A DNA stretch of 64,000 nucleotides from Micromussa lordhowensis (Eukaryota; Cnidaria; Anthozoa; Scleractinia; Lobophylliidae). The notes under the pieces are model-generated. The model did no database searches and had not been told where the DNA came from. It saw only the letters and a list, made by a program, of their open reading frames with translations. Location: assembly GCA_964020085.1 (NCBI GenBank), contig OZ026603.1, forward strand, positions 9,077,426 through 9,141,425. Reading direction: 5' to 3'. Below, one piece after another: positions 9,501 through 18,075 of the stretch. Position 1 is the stretch's first letter; each line of letters begins with the position of its first letter. A program made the translations under genes and the position numbers.

Positions 9501-12053
9501 GTTCAAGGATGTACCCTGAAATTTGGCGCTGGCATCAAATACGATTCTGGTTTTTGTAGTTGACCTCTCAGGACGGCATACTGGGAAATGAGGTAGATAC
9601 CAAGGATTTTCCGGTTCATTCTCGTTGTGATGCACCTTGCGTATGTACCCTTTGTCAATGTAGGAGGTAACAACCCGCTGGTAATCTTCTCCTACCGAAG
9701 ACTGTCGAATCAAACGCTTCTCTGTATTTCTAAGACGACTGTAGGCCATCTCATAATTGTTTGGTAACGTTGGACAATCAGTTTTCCAAGGTGTCGCAAC
9801 TTGGTAACGCTCCCCATCATGAGTGAGTGAGAGGCGAGTCTTGTCTAACGCAAGCTTCTCTTCTCTAGACAATATCTTCACGTCATTCTCTTGAATGCCT
9901 AGAGTGTCTATCTCCCAGAACCTTTTCAGAGAATCGTTGATTTCATCAAATATATGAGGTCTGGTGAAAAAGGTACAGGCCAGATTCGTCCTGTGGCTCC
10001 TGATAACAGCTCTCCCTTGTGGGGGACCAACACACGACCAGCCCAAGGGCCCTAATCTTGCAATCGGCTCTCCCGGATTTCCTCTGACGTCACACTTTGA
10101 GTAGTGGAGATCGATTTGATCTTGACCAATGAGCACGTCAACAATAGGGTCAGCTGGCGGTTCTGGAAATTTGCAGACGCGTAAATGGGGCCATCGATCC
10201 TGAAATTTTGACCAAACAACAGCCTTGTAATTTCCAGTTACACGACGCGGACAGGTTAGAGCTTTAAAGGGTAACCTCACATTTCCATCAGAGCTTTCCA
10301 GCGTCATGCTTACAGGCATTGAATCGAACGTTTCCACGCTCTCATTAAGAACATTAACTGTGACTTGCTCGTATGTTGCAGACAAACCAAGTGCACCAGC
10401 TAGCTCCTCGTTTACATAAGAAACACTACTTGCATCATCTAAAAGGGCGTTTACTTTAATCTTCCTTCCATTTGCAGACAACCAAATGGGCACTGTTCGT
10501 AGAGACACAGTTTCCTGATTCTGCGCGGAAGCGAGCGTGGTAAGGTGGGAGTGCTCTTCGATGCCCTGTTCTGCATTTGGTAAGGCTGGTTCGTCACTTG
10601 GCACAGTTGCAAAGGCTCTTGTAGGGGGAAGAGAAGAATTTGAGGATTCCTCGACGACAGTTAGTTCGTGGGCTTGAATTTCCTGGGATTGATGCAGGAG
10701 TTTGTCGTGATTTCTCTTGCAGCCATTAATTCCACATTCTTTCGCTCTCTTACAGTCCCTTCCTTGGTGATTATTAGCCAAACAACGAAAACATAGTTTC
10801 TTTTCTTTAGCAATTTTCCACCTGTCGTCAACGCTCATAGATTTGTATTCCTCACAGTTTCTGATTGAGTGATTCCCTTGGCAAATGTAACACTTCTGCT
10901 TAAAGGTAGTAAATGTTCGATTCCACCGTTTCCTAACGTCCTCCTTCGGCTTTCCTTTGCCACCATGAAGCCCCTCCACGGTTTCCACAGCTTTCACTTG
11001 ATACTCTGATTCCTCAGTTATCCAGTCTCGAAGAGTCTCAATAGATTCTGGTCGACCGCTTTCTTTTACCCAACGGTAAAATCTGGACAACATAGATTTC
11101 GGAATCTTTTCCAGAACAACAGTGTAGAGAAGGCTTCCAGGATCTAATTCACTCCATCGACCATGTTCGCGGAGAGTAACGACCGTGCTTGCGAGAGTAT
11201 CAGCAAATTTCTCGAGTTCCTGTACATTTCCTTCTTGAATTGATTTAATTCTCTTTACCTCCTCGAGATAATTCTGAAGTTGTCTTCTTTCGCCACCAAA
11301 TCTTCGTTTGAGAGTTTTTTTGGCCTCTTCATACGCTTCTTCTGAAAAGCCAAGCTTCGATATTGATTCTTCTGCCTTTCCCTGAAGGCAAGCCTTTAGC
11401 CTTATCATCTTGTATTTCGCCGGCTCATCAGAGTCATCCACAATGCTTTCGAAGGCTGTCCAGAAGTATTCAAACTTTGTCTTGTCACCAGAGAATGTCG
11501 GCAATTTAATTCGTTCGAGTTTCCTATCGGCAGGAGTACTTGGTGGTTGTTTCGATTGCGAAAAGAAAGGCTTCGCTGTTGCTTCTGGATTTTTCGGCGG
11601 CAAACTGTCGTCCAACGGCGGCAATTGTTTCGCCTCCACTTGTTTATCAGAAGCTGTCGACGACGGTTTCCGAGGGGAAGAAGAGAGAAAATCTTTCACT
11701 GAGGCAATTTCTTTATCGGTAGCTTCGATTATCTTGTCGATTTCTTCATTTGATCGCTCGACGTTCTTCTGATCATTTACTCTCTCGTAAATAACTATCA
11801 GGTCTTCCAAAATTTGCACTGCATCCATTTTTTTCTCCTCCACGTTTTCGAGGGCGATTAAAATTGCTTCCCTGTCGATTGTTTCATCGGACATTAGCCT
11901 CATTAGTCGGGTATAGAGCTTGGTAAGCTGCATTTTCAAAACACGTTTCTGCCTTTTTAATTCCTCCAGCAGAACCTCATTTGCATCGGCTTCGTCTTCA
12001 GCGCTTCCCGTACTTTCTTCGACGCTTTCCGCAGTTTCTGCAGTTTCGGACAT
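6597..12053 (-). CDS. BEL/Pao Gag-Pol polyprotein, intact
   Basis: One ATG-started frame of 1818 residues carries the whole retrotransposon gene set. Residues about 1-120 are acidic and coiled-coil-like. A Gag region (DUF1759-like) spans about 175-330, with zinc knuckles at about 388-446 (CxxC and CFRC...C patterns). The aspartic protease region (DUF1758-like, about 518-680) carries LLDDASS where DSG would be expected. Reverse transcriptase (about 760-980) has CDVSEMY with D881 and YMDD at 958-961. A Pao-type A17 peptidase domain covers about 980-1120. RNase H follows with FVDAS, ELMAA and WSDS. The integrase has a His/Cys zinc finger (about 1453-1494) and catalytic D1527, D1591 and E1641. 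A DUF5641-like tail ends the protein. There is no stop or frameshift. It is probably translated from a full-length LTR transcript and cut by its own protease. No envelope domain is present, so the element is expected to move only within the cell. Confidence 0.96.
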   Translation of the reverse strand: MSETAETAESVEESTGSAEDEADANEVLLEELKRQKRVLKMQLTKLYTRLMRLMSDETIDREAILIALENVEEKKMDAVQILEDLIVIYERVNDQKNVERSNEEIDKIIEATDKEIASVKDFLSSSPRKPSSTASDKQVEAKQLPPLDDSLPPKNPEATAKPFFSQSKQPPSTPADRKLERIKLPTFSGDKTKFEYFWTAFESIVDDSDEPAKYKMIRLKACLQGKAEESISKLGFSEEAYEEAKKTLKRRFGGERRQLQNYLEEVKRIKSIQEGNVQELEKFADTLASTVVTLREHGRWSELDPGSLLYTVVLEKIPKSMLSRFYRWVKESGRPESIETLRDWITEESEYQVKAVETVEGLHGGKGKPKEDVRKRWNRTFTTFKQKCYICQGNHSIRNCEEYKSMSVDDRWKIAKEKKLCFRCLANNHQGRDCKRAKECGINGCKRNHDKLLHQSQEIQAHELTVVEESSNSSLPPTRAFATVPSDEPALPNAEQGIEEHSHLTTLASAQNQETVSLRTVPIWLSANGRKIKVNALLDDASSVSYVNEELAGALGLSATYEQVTVNVLNESVETFDSMPVSMTLESSDGNVRLPFKALTCPRRVTGNYKAVVWSKFQDRWPHLRVCKFPEPPADPIVDVLIGQDQIDLHYSKCDVRGNPGEPIARLGPLGWSCVGPPQGRAVIRSHRTNLACTFFTRPHIFDEINDSLKRFWEIDTLGIQENDVKILSREEKLALDKTRLSLTHDGERYQVATPWKTDCPTLPNNYEMAYSRLRNTEKRLIRQSSVGEDYQRVVTSYIDKGYIRKVHHNENEPENPWYLPHFPVCRPERSTTKTRIVFDASAKFQGTSLNDHILPGPKLQTNLFDVLLRFRRFPVAIACDVSEMYLQIRIPPEDRPKFRFLWRNLEVDREPDVYEFERVVFGDASAPFRAQFVSQENARIHEEKFPLAAETVMKSTYMDDSLDSTRDNDSAVQLFHQLQGLWDEAGMKARKWLSNSPEVLTVIPQELRAFEIDLNYNALPLTKTLGVLWSAQEDVFSFHVATPVEEDVLTKRSILGRVAAVFDPLGLASPFIVRAKILIQDLWSMGLGWDEPITPKISVRVKEWFSELEELKEIKVPRSLREPKVEKSSSVHTFVDASKDAYGAVSYLRCEYDQLRNGVSIIASKVKVAPLKPMTTPRLELMAAILGLNLTMSIVRALNIPIADAHFWSDSMDVLYWIRGRGRQFRPFVANRVGEIQRQSSPEQWQYVESKENPADLCSRGLVANSLMESQLWWNGPQFLLQAENDWPQTKIEEGSEVKKEARKTCLILQQQCFVSIPVSKDPTWKLNPVNWSSWTRLTRVSCWVIRFINNCLARREDRTVGPLAPEEIQNIEVQVIRAAQRKDFAKEFSAIQANRALPKKSRLLKLTPKVDHDGLLRADGRLQYAENLPYDVRFPVILPRGNWVTKLIVKHYHEAGHHITGTNHTLANLSTKYWIVAAREEIRDWEKSCNECRRRKLKAADQIMAPLPDVRLRQPLRAFAHVSVDYGGPFITVQGRGKRRQKRWLCLFTCLSSRAVHLEMAYGLDTDSFLRCFVRMTSRRGYPLTIVSDRGTNFIGADRELRELVDGLDQNRIQDQTAEKGVKWSFNPPLAPHFGGVHEVMIKAAKKAIRAILRNADVNDEELTTAFVGVEALMNSRPLTYQSADPRDATPLTPNHFLHGQMGGVSAPESVDEVEFSPRNRWRRVQELISHFWKRWMKEWLPLLNARQKWTEIKPDLKIGDIVLAISPDCPRAHWPLGRVLEVFPGRDGHVRVAKIQIGQNTVLRPVSKCVLLDSN

Positions 12054-12079
12054 CTTCTCGAACGGACTTGTGAACCTCG

Positions 12080-12090
12080 CTCTGCTACCA
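12080..12090 (-). promoter_or_regulatory. Primer-binding site of the BEL/Pao element
   Basis: Six bases inside the 5' LTR, the minus strand reads TGGTAGCAGAG. This is complementary to a tRNA 3' end of CTCTGCTACCA. From memory this matches the 3' end of animal initiator tRNA-Met. Position and TGG start are typical of a primer-binding site. Confidence 0.75.
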
Positions 12091-12096
12091 GTTTTT

Positions 12097-12311
12097 TGGT
12101 GGGACGAAACGGCAACCCCAAAAAAATAACACGACTTCGAACTGTTAGAAACGTTTTTTCTTCACTTGCTGTTTCACTCGATAACACTCACAAACTGAAT
12201 AATTATGCTAATATTTATAAGCTGAGCGACATTCGCACGATCCTAGAACACAATAACAGTTTCGCAACCTACATGCTCTTGGAAAACTATTTCGATAATG
12301 TCTTTTGTACA
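12097..12311 (-). repeat. 5' LTR of the BEL/Pao element
   Basis: This 215-bp LTR is the promoter-bearing copy. On the minus strand TATAAATA (12212-12219) is followed about 14 bases later by an initiator-like TCAGTTT (12192-12198). These are the probable core promoter and transcription start. It matches the other LTR base for base by eye. Confidence 0.93.
12192..12219 (-). promoter_or_regulatory. Predicted LTR core promoter (TATA and initiator)
   Basis: TATAAATA at 12212-12219 and TCAGTTT at 12192-12198 on the minus strand are spaced as expected for an RNA polymerase II core promoter in the U3/R part of an LTR. The start site is inferred. Confidence 0.45.
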
Positions 12312-12316
12312 ACAAG

Positions 12317-13225
12317 CGAAAATTAATGCGAATAGGGTCAAACGGACGTGTTCTCTTAAACTCTGACTCTTACATATGGAAGTCATACTAACTGTACCCT
12401 TGAAGCTAGAAGCAGAAGCACACAGCTTTAAAGTGGCATAAAATAGCCAGCACTGATTCTAATTGCACATCAATTTATTTGCCGACAACTGTGGCCCTCT
12501 TTGAAGCCTTGGAAGACAAAAAAACCGCTTTGCATCGAATTTAGCCGGTACAAAAAAATGTGGTGCTTACTTCATATACTGTTTTGCTGATTGATTTAGT
12601 ATTGTCAGGGGGTGGAAGGGTCAGAGTGAGTTTTTTTATTTAGAATTTTAACACTCGTAACGTTATGAGACATTTATTCATGAAAACATTTAAGCAATAG
12701 ACCACAAGTTTCTATGGGTTATAGGCTGATAAACCACGCGGGAGGTTGGTAGAACACGAGAAGAATTTGTAAATCACGAGCCGCAGGCGAGTGGTTTACG
12801 AAAAACGAGTTTGAAAGGCTGTAGCTGGAAGAGACTCCAAAATGTATATTGTATAATTATTAAATAAGCAGTTGTGTTGCCTTGAGCTTTGGGCGAGGGA
12901 TTAAAGAGCGCCAATCTCTGAGTATGACAGAAAAATTGACACAAATTTTCAAGTATTGTGTTTATTAAAGTCTTCTAAGGCTTCAAAGAATGCGACGGTT
13001 GTGGCAAATGAATCGAAGGGCAATTAAAGCCGGCGCCAACTTTTCTTTTAACTTGCCTGTGTGTAGACGCAGCCGACTAGCTTTTTTCCGATACGTTAGA
13101 AGAAATATCCTGTTATAGGTAAATGTTAAACCAGTTTTAAACCAGGTTAATTCCTTCACGATATAATTCGTCGAAATGAGGGACTTCAAAAGAGGGCGTA
13201 CCGGCAGTTGAACTTCAAGATGACA
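12317..13225. other. Gene-free stretch with MITE fragment
   Basis: Apart from a MITE-like fragment at about 12690-12830 no feature is recognised. The fragment shares an AATAGACCAC...TTTCTATGGGTTATA motif with the ends of the MITE at 36291-36480 and includes TGATAAACC and TAAATCACGAG blocks, so it is probably a diverged relative. Confidence 0.4.
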
Positions 13226-13290
13226 AAATAAAGAGATGAAGACACTAAGTTCAAATGTATATGCTCTTTCATATATTCATTTGTATTCTT
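13226..13290 (+). repeat. SINE-A 3' fragment
   Basis: The block with GTTCAAATGTATATGCTCTTTC and the following AT-rich tail matches the 3' end of the SINE-A copies at 13309-13545 and 14866-15098. It sits just upstream of a fuller copy, in a head-to-tail order. Confidence 0.5.
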
Positions 13291-13308
13291 CGCCACCTTC
13301 GGGAATAT

Positions 13309-13545
13309 TACGAACTTACAAATTGACCAGCTCTGAGTTGGCTTGACAGCTTAGTTGCTAGAACACTATACCGGCATCGCAAGGGTTATGGCTTCGAACC
13401 CCGTTCAGGCCTGAATGTTTTTTCAGGCTTTAATTTCACAACTGCTTAAGTTGTGTGCATAACCGCGATGATTAATCATGTCTTCATATCTTTCTCCGCA
13501 GTTCAAATATATGCTCTTTCGTTTTTTTTTCATTTGTAAAATAAG
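13309..13545 (+). mobile_element. tRNA-derived SINE (SINE-A), copy 1
   Basis: A tRNA-like head (GGCTTGACAGCTTAGTTG, then B-box-like GGCTTCGAACCCCG) leads into the SINE-A body. Its markers are CTGCTTAAGTTGTGTG, GATGATTAATCATGTCTTCA and CCGCAGTTCAAATATATG, with a T-rich end. The tRNA-like part has too many mismatches to be a functional tRNA gene. Confidence 0.75.
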
Positions 13546-14317
13546 GAGACTTTTTAAGTCTCCTTATTTTACAGAATAATTCTGAGTTTTAAACCACAGT
13601 GAGTTTGCACATGTTATTTTAAAGGAAGATTTAGATTCGATAGCAAAATTATACAAGACATTATACAAGCCCACTTTATGCCGAACTAAATTAAATTTAT
13701 GTCAATAAAGGTTCATACTCGCCCTGATTGCTGAAATGATACTGAGAAGTTCACATTCGGAATTGCTTAATTTGAGAAATGTTTTTTTTTTTTTCAGCTG
13801 AAGACAGCGCCATCCGCTGTCAGTAGTTGTAAAGAAAACAACTGCTAGCAGGGAGTACATCAATTATCAGTCGACGTCAGCGCAAATTCGGTTTGTTTCT
13901 CAATAACCGTACGTAAAAAATAAAACACAGAAAGGGTTAGTTAACCTACAGACCTACCTGGTTTTAAAGTCAGACGAGTTTCCGACAAAGACTTATTTTA
14001 CTCATAGTAAGAACATCAGCCATAAATGCGTGGTTAAATTAAAAGCTGTGACAGATTCAAAATCTTTTAGTGATCAGGTATCGGATCGAAAGTAACATCT
14101 GTCTGTCTCCATTCAAATCTCTCACCTTATCAGCAGAACAAAACACTTCTACAATATAATCAGTTAGCGGGTGTTTGAAAGGGGAATTTAAAAAAGGTTA
14201 CTTATTTCACACATAGTGGGATTATCACCATTCTTGGACCAATAACGTCGATCGTAAAAATAACCTCTTAGGTATTCAAAGTTCGTTTTTGAGCTTTCGA
14301 AAGTGGCTTTTTGCATT

Positions 14318-14740
14318 AAATGCATACATACATATACTTTATTTCCTCTCGAAGCTTTTAAGTGGCGAAAATTAGCTATAGCTAATATCTTCGACAACAC
14401 AAATACAACAAAATAAAATACTTATGTAAATAGGTTAACAATTACTAACAATATGCTGAACTATGTACATAATAAAACTAGAGACAAATTGTACTGTAAT
14501 TTCTTTCGCTTAAGTCCGCAAAAGTAGAAGTTGTGTGTGAGTTCGGAAGAGAGTTCCATAATTTAGCAGCTAAATATGAAAAAGAATGCAAGCCGCAAGT
14601 TGCTGTTTTCCGATCAGGAATTAGACACAGAATTATAATTACCGCGTAATTGTCAGTCAATGGCTTTTTATTTACCTGAGAAGGCAGAGAAAAATCTTTT
14701 CTTTTTGGGCAAGTTTTCAATAGGCTCGTATAATTGTCTT
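14318..14740 (-). mobile_element. 5'-truncated non-LTR retrotransposon (LINE) fragment
   Basis: On the minus strand a short frame (about 14720-14478) ends with a block typical of the reverse-transcriptase protein C-terminus of CR1/L2/Jockey-like LINEs (SFSYLAAKLWNSLPNS). A 3' UTR follows and ends in a TATG-type tail near 14320. Only the last part of the second reading frame is left, as in most truncated LINE insertions. Confidence 0.7.
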
Positions 14741-14753
14741 CCTTGTGTTACAG

Positions 14754-14816
14754 CCCACTATACAGACACGTGCTCTACCGACTGAGCTATCAAACCAACT
14801 GGGAGCTGGTCATCTG
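14754..14816 (-). repeat. SINE-A head, minus strand
   Basis: The complement reads GTTTGATAGCTCAGTCGG followed by TAGAGCACGTG. This is the tRNA-like head of SINE-A facing left. With the next copy it forms a head-to-head inverted pair about 50 bases apart. Confidence 0.65.
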
Positions 14817-14865
14817 GTAGATGGTGAAGATACAAGTCAAGATATGAAAGTCTACGGGTACATAA

Positions 14866-15098
14866 CGAACTCAGAACGTGACCAGTTCCCAGTTGGCTTG
14901 ATAGCTCAGTTGGTAGAGCGCTGCACCAGTATCGCAGAGGTCATAAGTTTGAATCCCTTTCAAGGCTGACTTTTTTTCCGGCTTAAATTTCACAAGTGCT
15001 TAAGTTGTGTGTATAACTGGGATGATCGATCATGTCTTCATATCTTTTTCCGCAGTTCAAAAATATGATCTTTCATACCGGTATATTCACTTGTAAAG
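14866..15098 (+). mobile_element. tRNA-derived SINE (SINE-A), copy 2
   Basis: The head holds an A-box-like TGATAGCTCAGTTGGTAGA (about 14899-14917) and a degenerate B box. The body contains GCTTAAGTTGTGTGTATAAC, GATGATCGATCATGTCTTCA and CCGCAGTTCAAAAATATG. It is one of the better-preserved SINE-A copies here. Confidence 0.75.
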
Positions 15099-15339
15099 TG
15101 CGTGTATGTTCACTGAGTTGCAATTGTAAAAGAATGATGAAATGAGAAGCCAGTTCAGAGTTCCAACGCAGAGCAAAAATTAAAAAGGAGTCCACCTGAA
15201 GCCGGTTCAAGAAACTAAAGACAAAAACTTCATACCGGGTTTACTTACACTCAGTACTACAAACGTCTGTGCGACTGCTTTTACCTCCACACAAATTAGT
15301 CAGAATTAATTACTTTAATTGAATATGATTGGTTAAGCT

Positions 15340-15690
15340 GAGCCAACAACTACCGGCACCTTACAAACGACTTATTCGCGACATAAACGAAACCGTCAAA
15401 CGGACCTCTAACAGACTGACTTAATTTTAGTAACAACCGACGAATCGAAACTTACTAGAACCGACCAATGACTGCTGACAAACTTTTTACGAGCCTTAGA
15501 GCCAATACTATCATCATGGCTAAACTGACCAATCAATTTCAACGGACAAGACTTATAACACCATCGACTGACAAACACTATTCACTTGACTCTGAAGATG
15601 ACTTCCGCTCAACAAGTTGTCGAAACGTCAGTCACCAACAACAGTTCTTTTCAGAACTACCCTCACCCGGATGATCACACCATACGAACT
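15340..15690 (+). repeat. Dispersed repeat family R1, copy 2
   Basis: This copy matches the complement of 4687-4928 plus 5318-5395 and lacks the SINE found there. It contains GTCGAAACGTCAGTCACCAA near 15616-15635 and the upstream block CTGAAGATGACTTCCGCTCA. No frame is conserved between the two copies, so it is treated as non-coding. Confidence 0.65.
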
Positions 15691-16069
15691 ACGAACTTGG
15701 GACGTTTGCACAATCTCAAGCATATCGACGTGCTTTAAGTCTAAAATGCCTTTTTTAAACGGCCGGTTCCGAAAGAAAAGTGCGAAGTCAGCAAGCTTCA
15801 CTTAATTATAAATACTGAAGTGAACGACATAAAGATCGTGTTCATGTAAAATAGTGACTTGCATATAAGCGTTCTCCAAAAGCATATTTGTGCTATCCAA
15901 ATCACAGACAGGCGTGTTGTTGTCTAATTGTTAAGAACGCAAAAGTTTATATAAACAACACCAGAACAATTCCTCTAGAAGAGAATGCTAATTTAATAAG
16001 CGATACATTCGGTTCAACTAGCGATTTGATCTATCAACAGCACTGGTGATTATAGGGTTTCGATGTACT

Positions 16070-16370
16070 TAATGCCCTTTTCCAAACAGTACAACTTACC
16101 CCAGGGAATCTCTTTACCCTTTTTCCAACCCTTTTCCCAAACCTACAACTGACTCCACAAAGCCTTTTTACCCTTTTCACAGACCTATAGTTAAACCTTC
16201 TGCAATTTTCAAAACCGAAAAAACAAACCCATTTTACCCTTTTCTCCGGTCCTGCTACTAACGCCAATAGATCATTTTACCCATTTACAAACCTACATAT
16301 ATACAATCAGCCCCAAGAAACCTTTATGCTTTTTCAACACCTACTACCCCAAAAACCTTTTTATAATTTT
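16070..16370. repeat. Degenerate pyrimidine-rich minisatellite
   Basis: A motif like TTTTACCCTTTTCCAAACC recurs about six times at irregular spacing of roughly 35-60 bases. Strand composition is strongly biased (C/T and A rich, few G). It is decayed. An adjacent TTTTG-rich stretch runs to about 16460. Confidence 0.5.
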
Positions 16371-17690
16371 TACTTTATTTCAGTATCTGTCATTTGTTTT
16401 GTTAATTTTTGATTTGTTTTGATTGTTTTGTTTTGTTGTTTTTTAGTTTTGTTTTAACTGTACCATTTCATACCATTAATTAACATTTCTGTATTTTATT
16501 TCACTTCATTTTTTTCTTTTAATCTGTTATTGAGCTGGAGAGTGCTGTGTTACAGAAGTCACTCCCTCAATTAATCACTAATATTAACATTTATTTCTTA
16601 TTTGATTATCATTATCCATATACATTCCCGCCCTCACAAACGCAGCATTTCCTCTTACCCACTGATTTGTTGTCAGTGGAGTGGGAACCCTATTTAGGGA
16701 TTCCATATTCAACACCTATAATGCCACAAAGGTTGCTAGTCTTACTACTGAGAAATAAATTTAAAAAATGTCCATTTTGTCGAAAGTCCATTTTAAACTT
16801 GTCCACGGTGTTCCGCAGCGCAGGTTTTGGTTTCCACGTAAGGAGGACCTTTGATTCAAACCTTCGTGCCATGCGAAGGACGATATCATTGCTTCTGAGT
16901 CATTATCGCCCTCTTAACCATCGCGCGAGTCTTCTCGATGCTTATTCCTTGCCATTTCGAACTCTTTAAAGGTGTGTTTTGGTTCTAAGTGCAGAATTTT
17001 GCCGTCTAGAAGACTAAACGCCATATTTGTTTGGATGATGTGATAAAAAACCTTTCCCCTACCCCCTAGAACATGCTAAGGACAAAAACAAAATAGGTAC
17101 CAACAAAGTCTCTGCGGAGTGGGAAAGAGGCGACTTCTTAGTATTTCCTTACTAAAGAACCACTTGCCTCGTCTACCCTGCAAGGGAGTTTATATGCCCC
17201 CTCAGCTACTCCTACACGAAGTTAACGGAGTTACTGCGCCTTTCAATAACATACGGACTCTAAAATACAAAGCTCAACCGACAAGTGCTTTTTTCGCTAC
17301 CGTCAATCAAATGTTCGGCGGCTCCTCATTGACTATGTTGTCTGAATTGTGCTCAACAATGGAAAAGTTTAACAATTAAATTTGAGTCACGGTATTTTAG
17401 TATTCCGTCAGCCGACGAAAATATTGACACTTGGAGGCCACGTTTTCGATAAGGAACTAGCCTTTCGCTTACTTGAAGCTCCTTTTATCATATTCTTACC
17501 CCAATAGTCCTCCGTCCTACGCACTTCGCACTAAAAAAGGAGAGTTCTGAAATTTCTCGATTAGTAATTACCTTACGTAAAATCGGCTTATTGTTGCGAA
17601 AATACCCATTTCTTTGTATGACTTAAAAACTCGAGTCTAGTCTGAAGGAAAAGCTCGCCGAGTCGTGGTAAATTTCAAAGAAACTGTTTC
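16371..17690. other. Gene-free stretch
   Basis: Open frames at 16547-16969 and 17119-17379 have no motif, no homology I recognise and no convincing splice context. I see no RNA gene. Confidence 0.4.
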
Positions 17691-18075
17691 CTCGGAGACC
17701 CAGGGGCAGTTAGTTGGGCCGGGCGGAAATAAATCGCGCAAAGAAATGAAGCGTCGCATGTTGACAAGTAAGGCGGGAAAAGCTCCTGGGAACCGACTCT
17801 TACCAGACCATTTCCAAACGGCTCTGCCAATGCTGCTTCCTGATTGGGCAGAAAAATCCTTTGTATTATTCTGCCCAATCAGCGAACAATTGCTTCTGAG
17901 GTACTTTGGTGTTCTTTTTAATTTACTTCAGAGAGCCATAGAAATTCAGTTAAAAAGAAAGACACTCCGAGATTCGCCGGAAAAAAATTTCGTTTCGACC
18001 GATCAACGGTATCGTAAAATAGTGGATTGTTTGTTGGCGAGTTGATTTTAGCTTTCTTTCATTTCTGCGATTAAA
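17691..18075 (+). repeat. Long inverted repeat, left arm
   Basis: It starts at CCTCGGAGACCCAGGGGCAG and runs to TTGATTTTAGCTTTCTTTCA. The same sequence, about 85-90 percent similar by eye and with a roughly 50-base difference in length, occurs inverted at 19625-20063. An internal hairpin pairs CTGATTGGGCAGAA with its complement. One frame (…FVSTDQRYRKI…) is open in both arms, but this may be chance. Confidence 0.75.

Larger units (their letters stand above)
6331..12311 (-). mobile_element. Full-length BEL/Pao LTR retrotransposon
   Basis: The element is bounded by two 215-bp direct LTRs that begin TGGTGGGACG and end TTTTGTACA on the plus strand. A 5-bp target duplication, ACAAG, lies at 6326-6330 and 12312-12316. 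It is transcribed on the minus strand, so the 5' LTR is the right-hand one. A primer-binding site, one uninterrupted Gag-Pol frame and a polypurine tract follow in the expected order. There is no envelope-like frame. The LTRs are identical by eye, which means very recent insertion and makes this a candidate active copy. BEL/Pao assignment rests on the domain set of the polyprotein and the 5-bp duplication. Confidence 0.96.

Noticed and set aside
11410..11772. Open frames opposite the retrotransposon Gag-Pol and opposite the ankyrin exon
   Set aside because: These are antisense shadows of strongly supported coding sequence.
6597..12053. Envelope gene (endogenous retrovirus)
   Set aside because: No frame with signal peptide and membrane anchor lies between integrase and the 3' LTR; only about 40 bases separate the stop from the polypurine tract.
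14890..14965. tRNA gene candidates in SINE heads (also 5235-5310, 48480-48525, 62160-62230)
   Set aside because: A and B boxes are visible but arms do not pair well and SINE bodies follow directly; these are SINE heads, not functional tRNAs.
16547..16969. 140-codon open frame as a gene
   Set aside because: No recognisable domain, unusual composition and low-complexity surroundings.
17665..18045. 126-codon open frame as a gene
   Set aside because: It coincides with one arm of a long inverted repeat; most of the frame is not open in the other arm.
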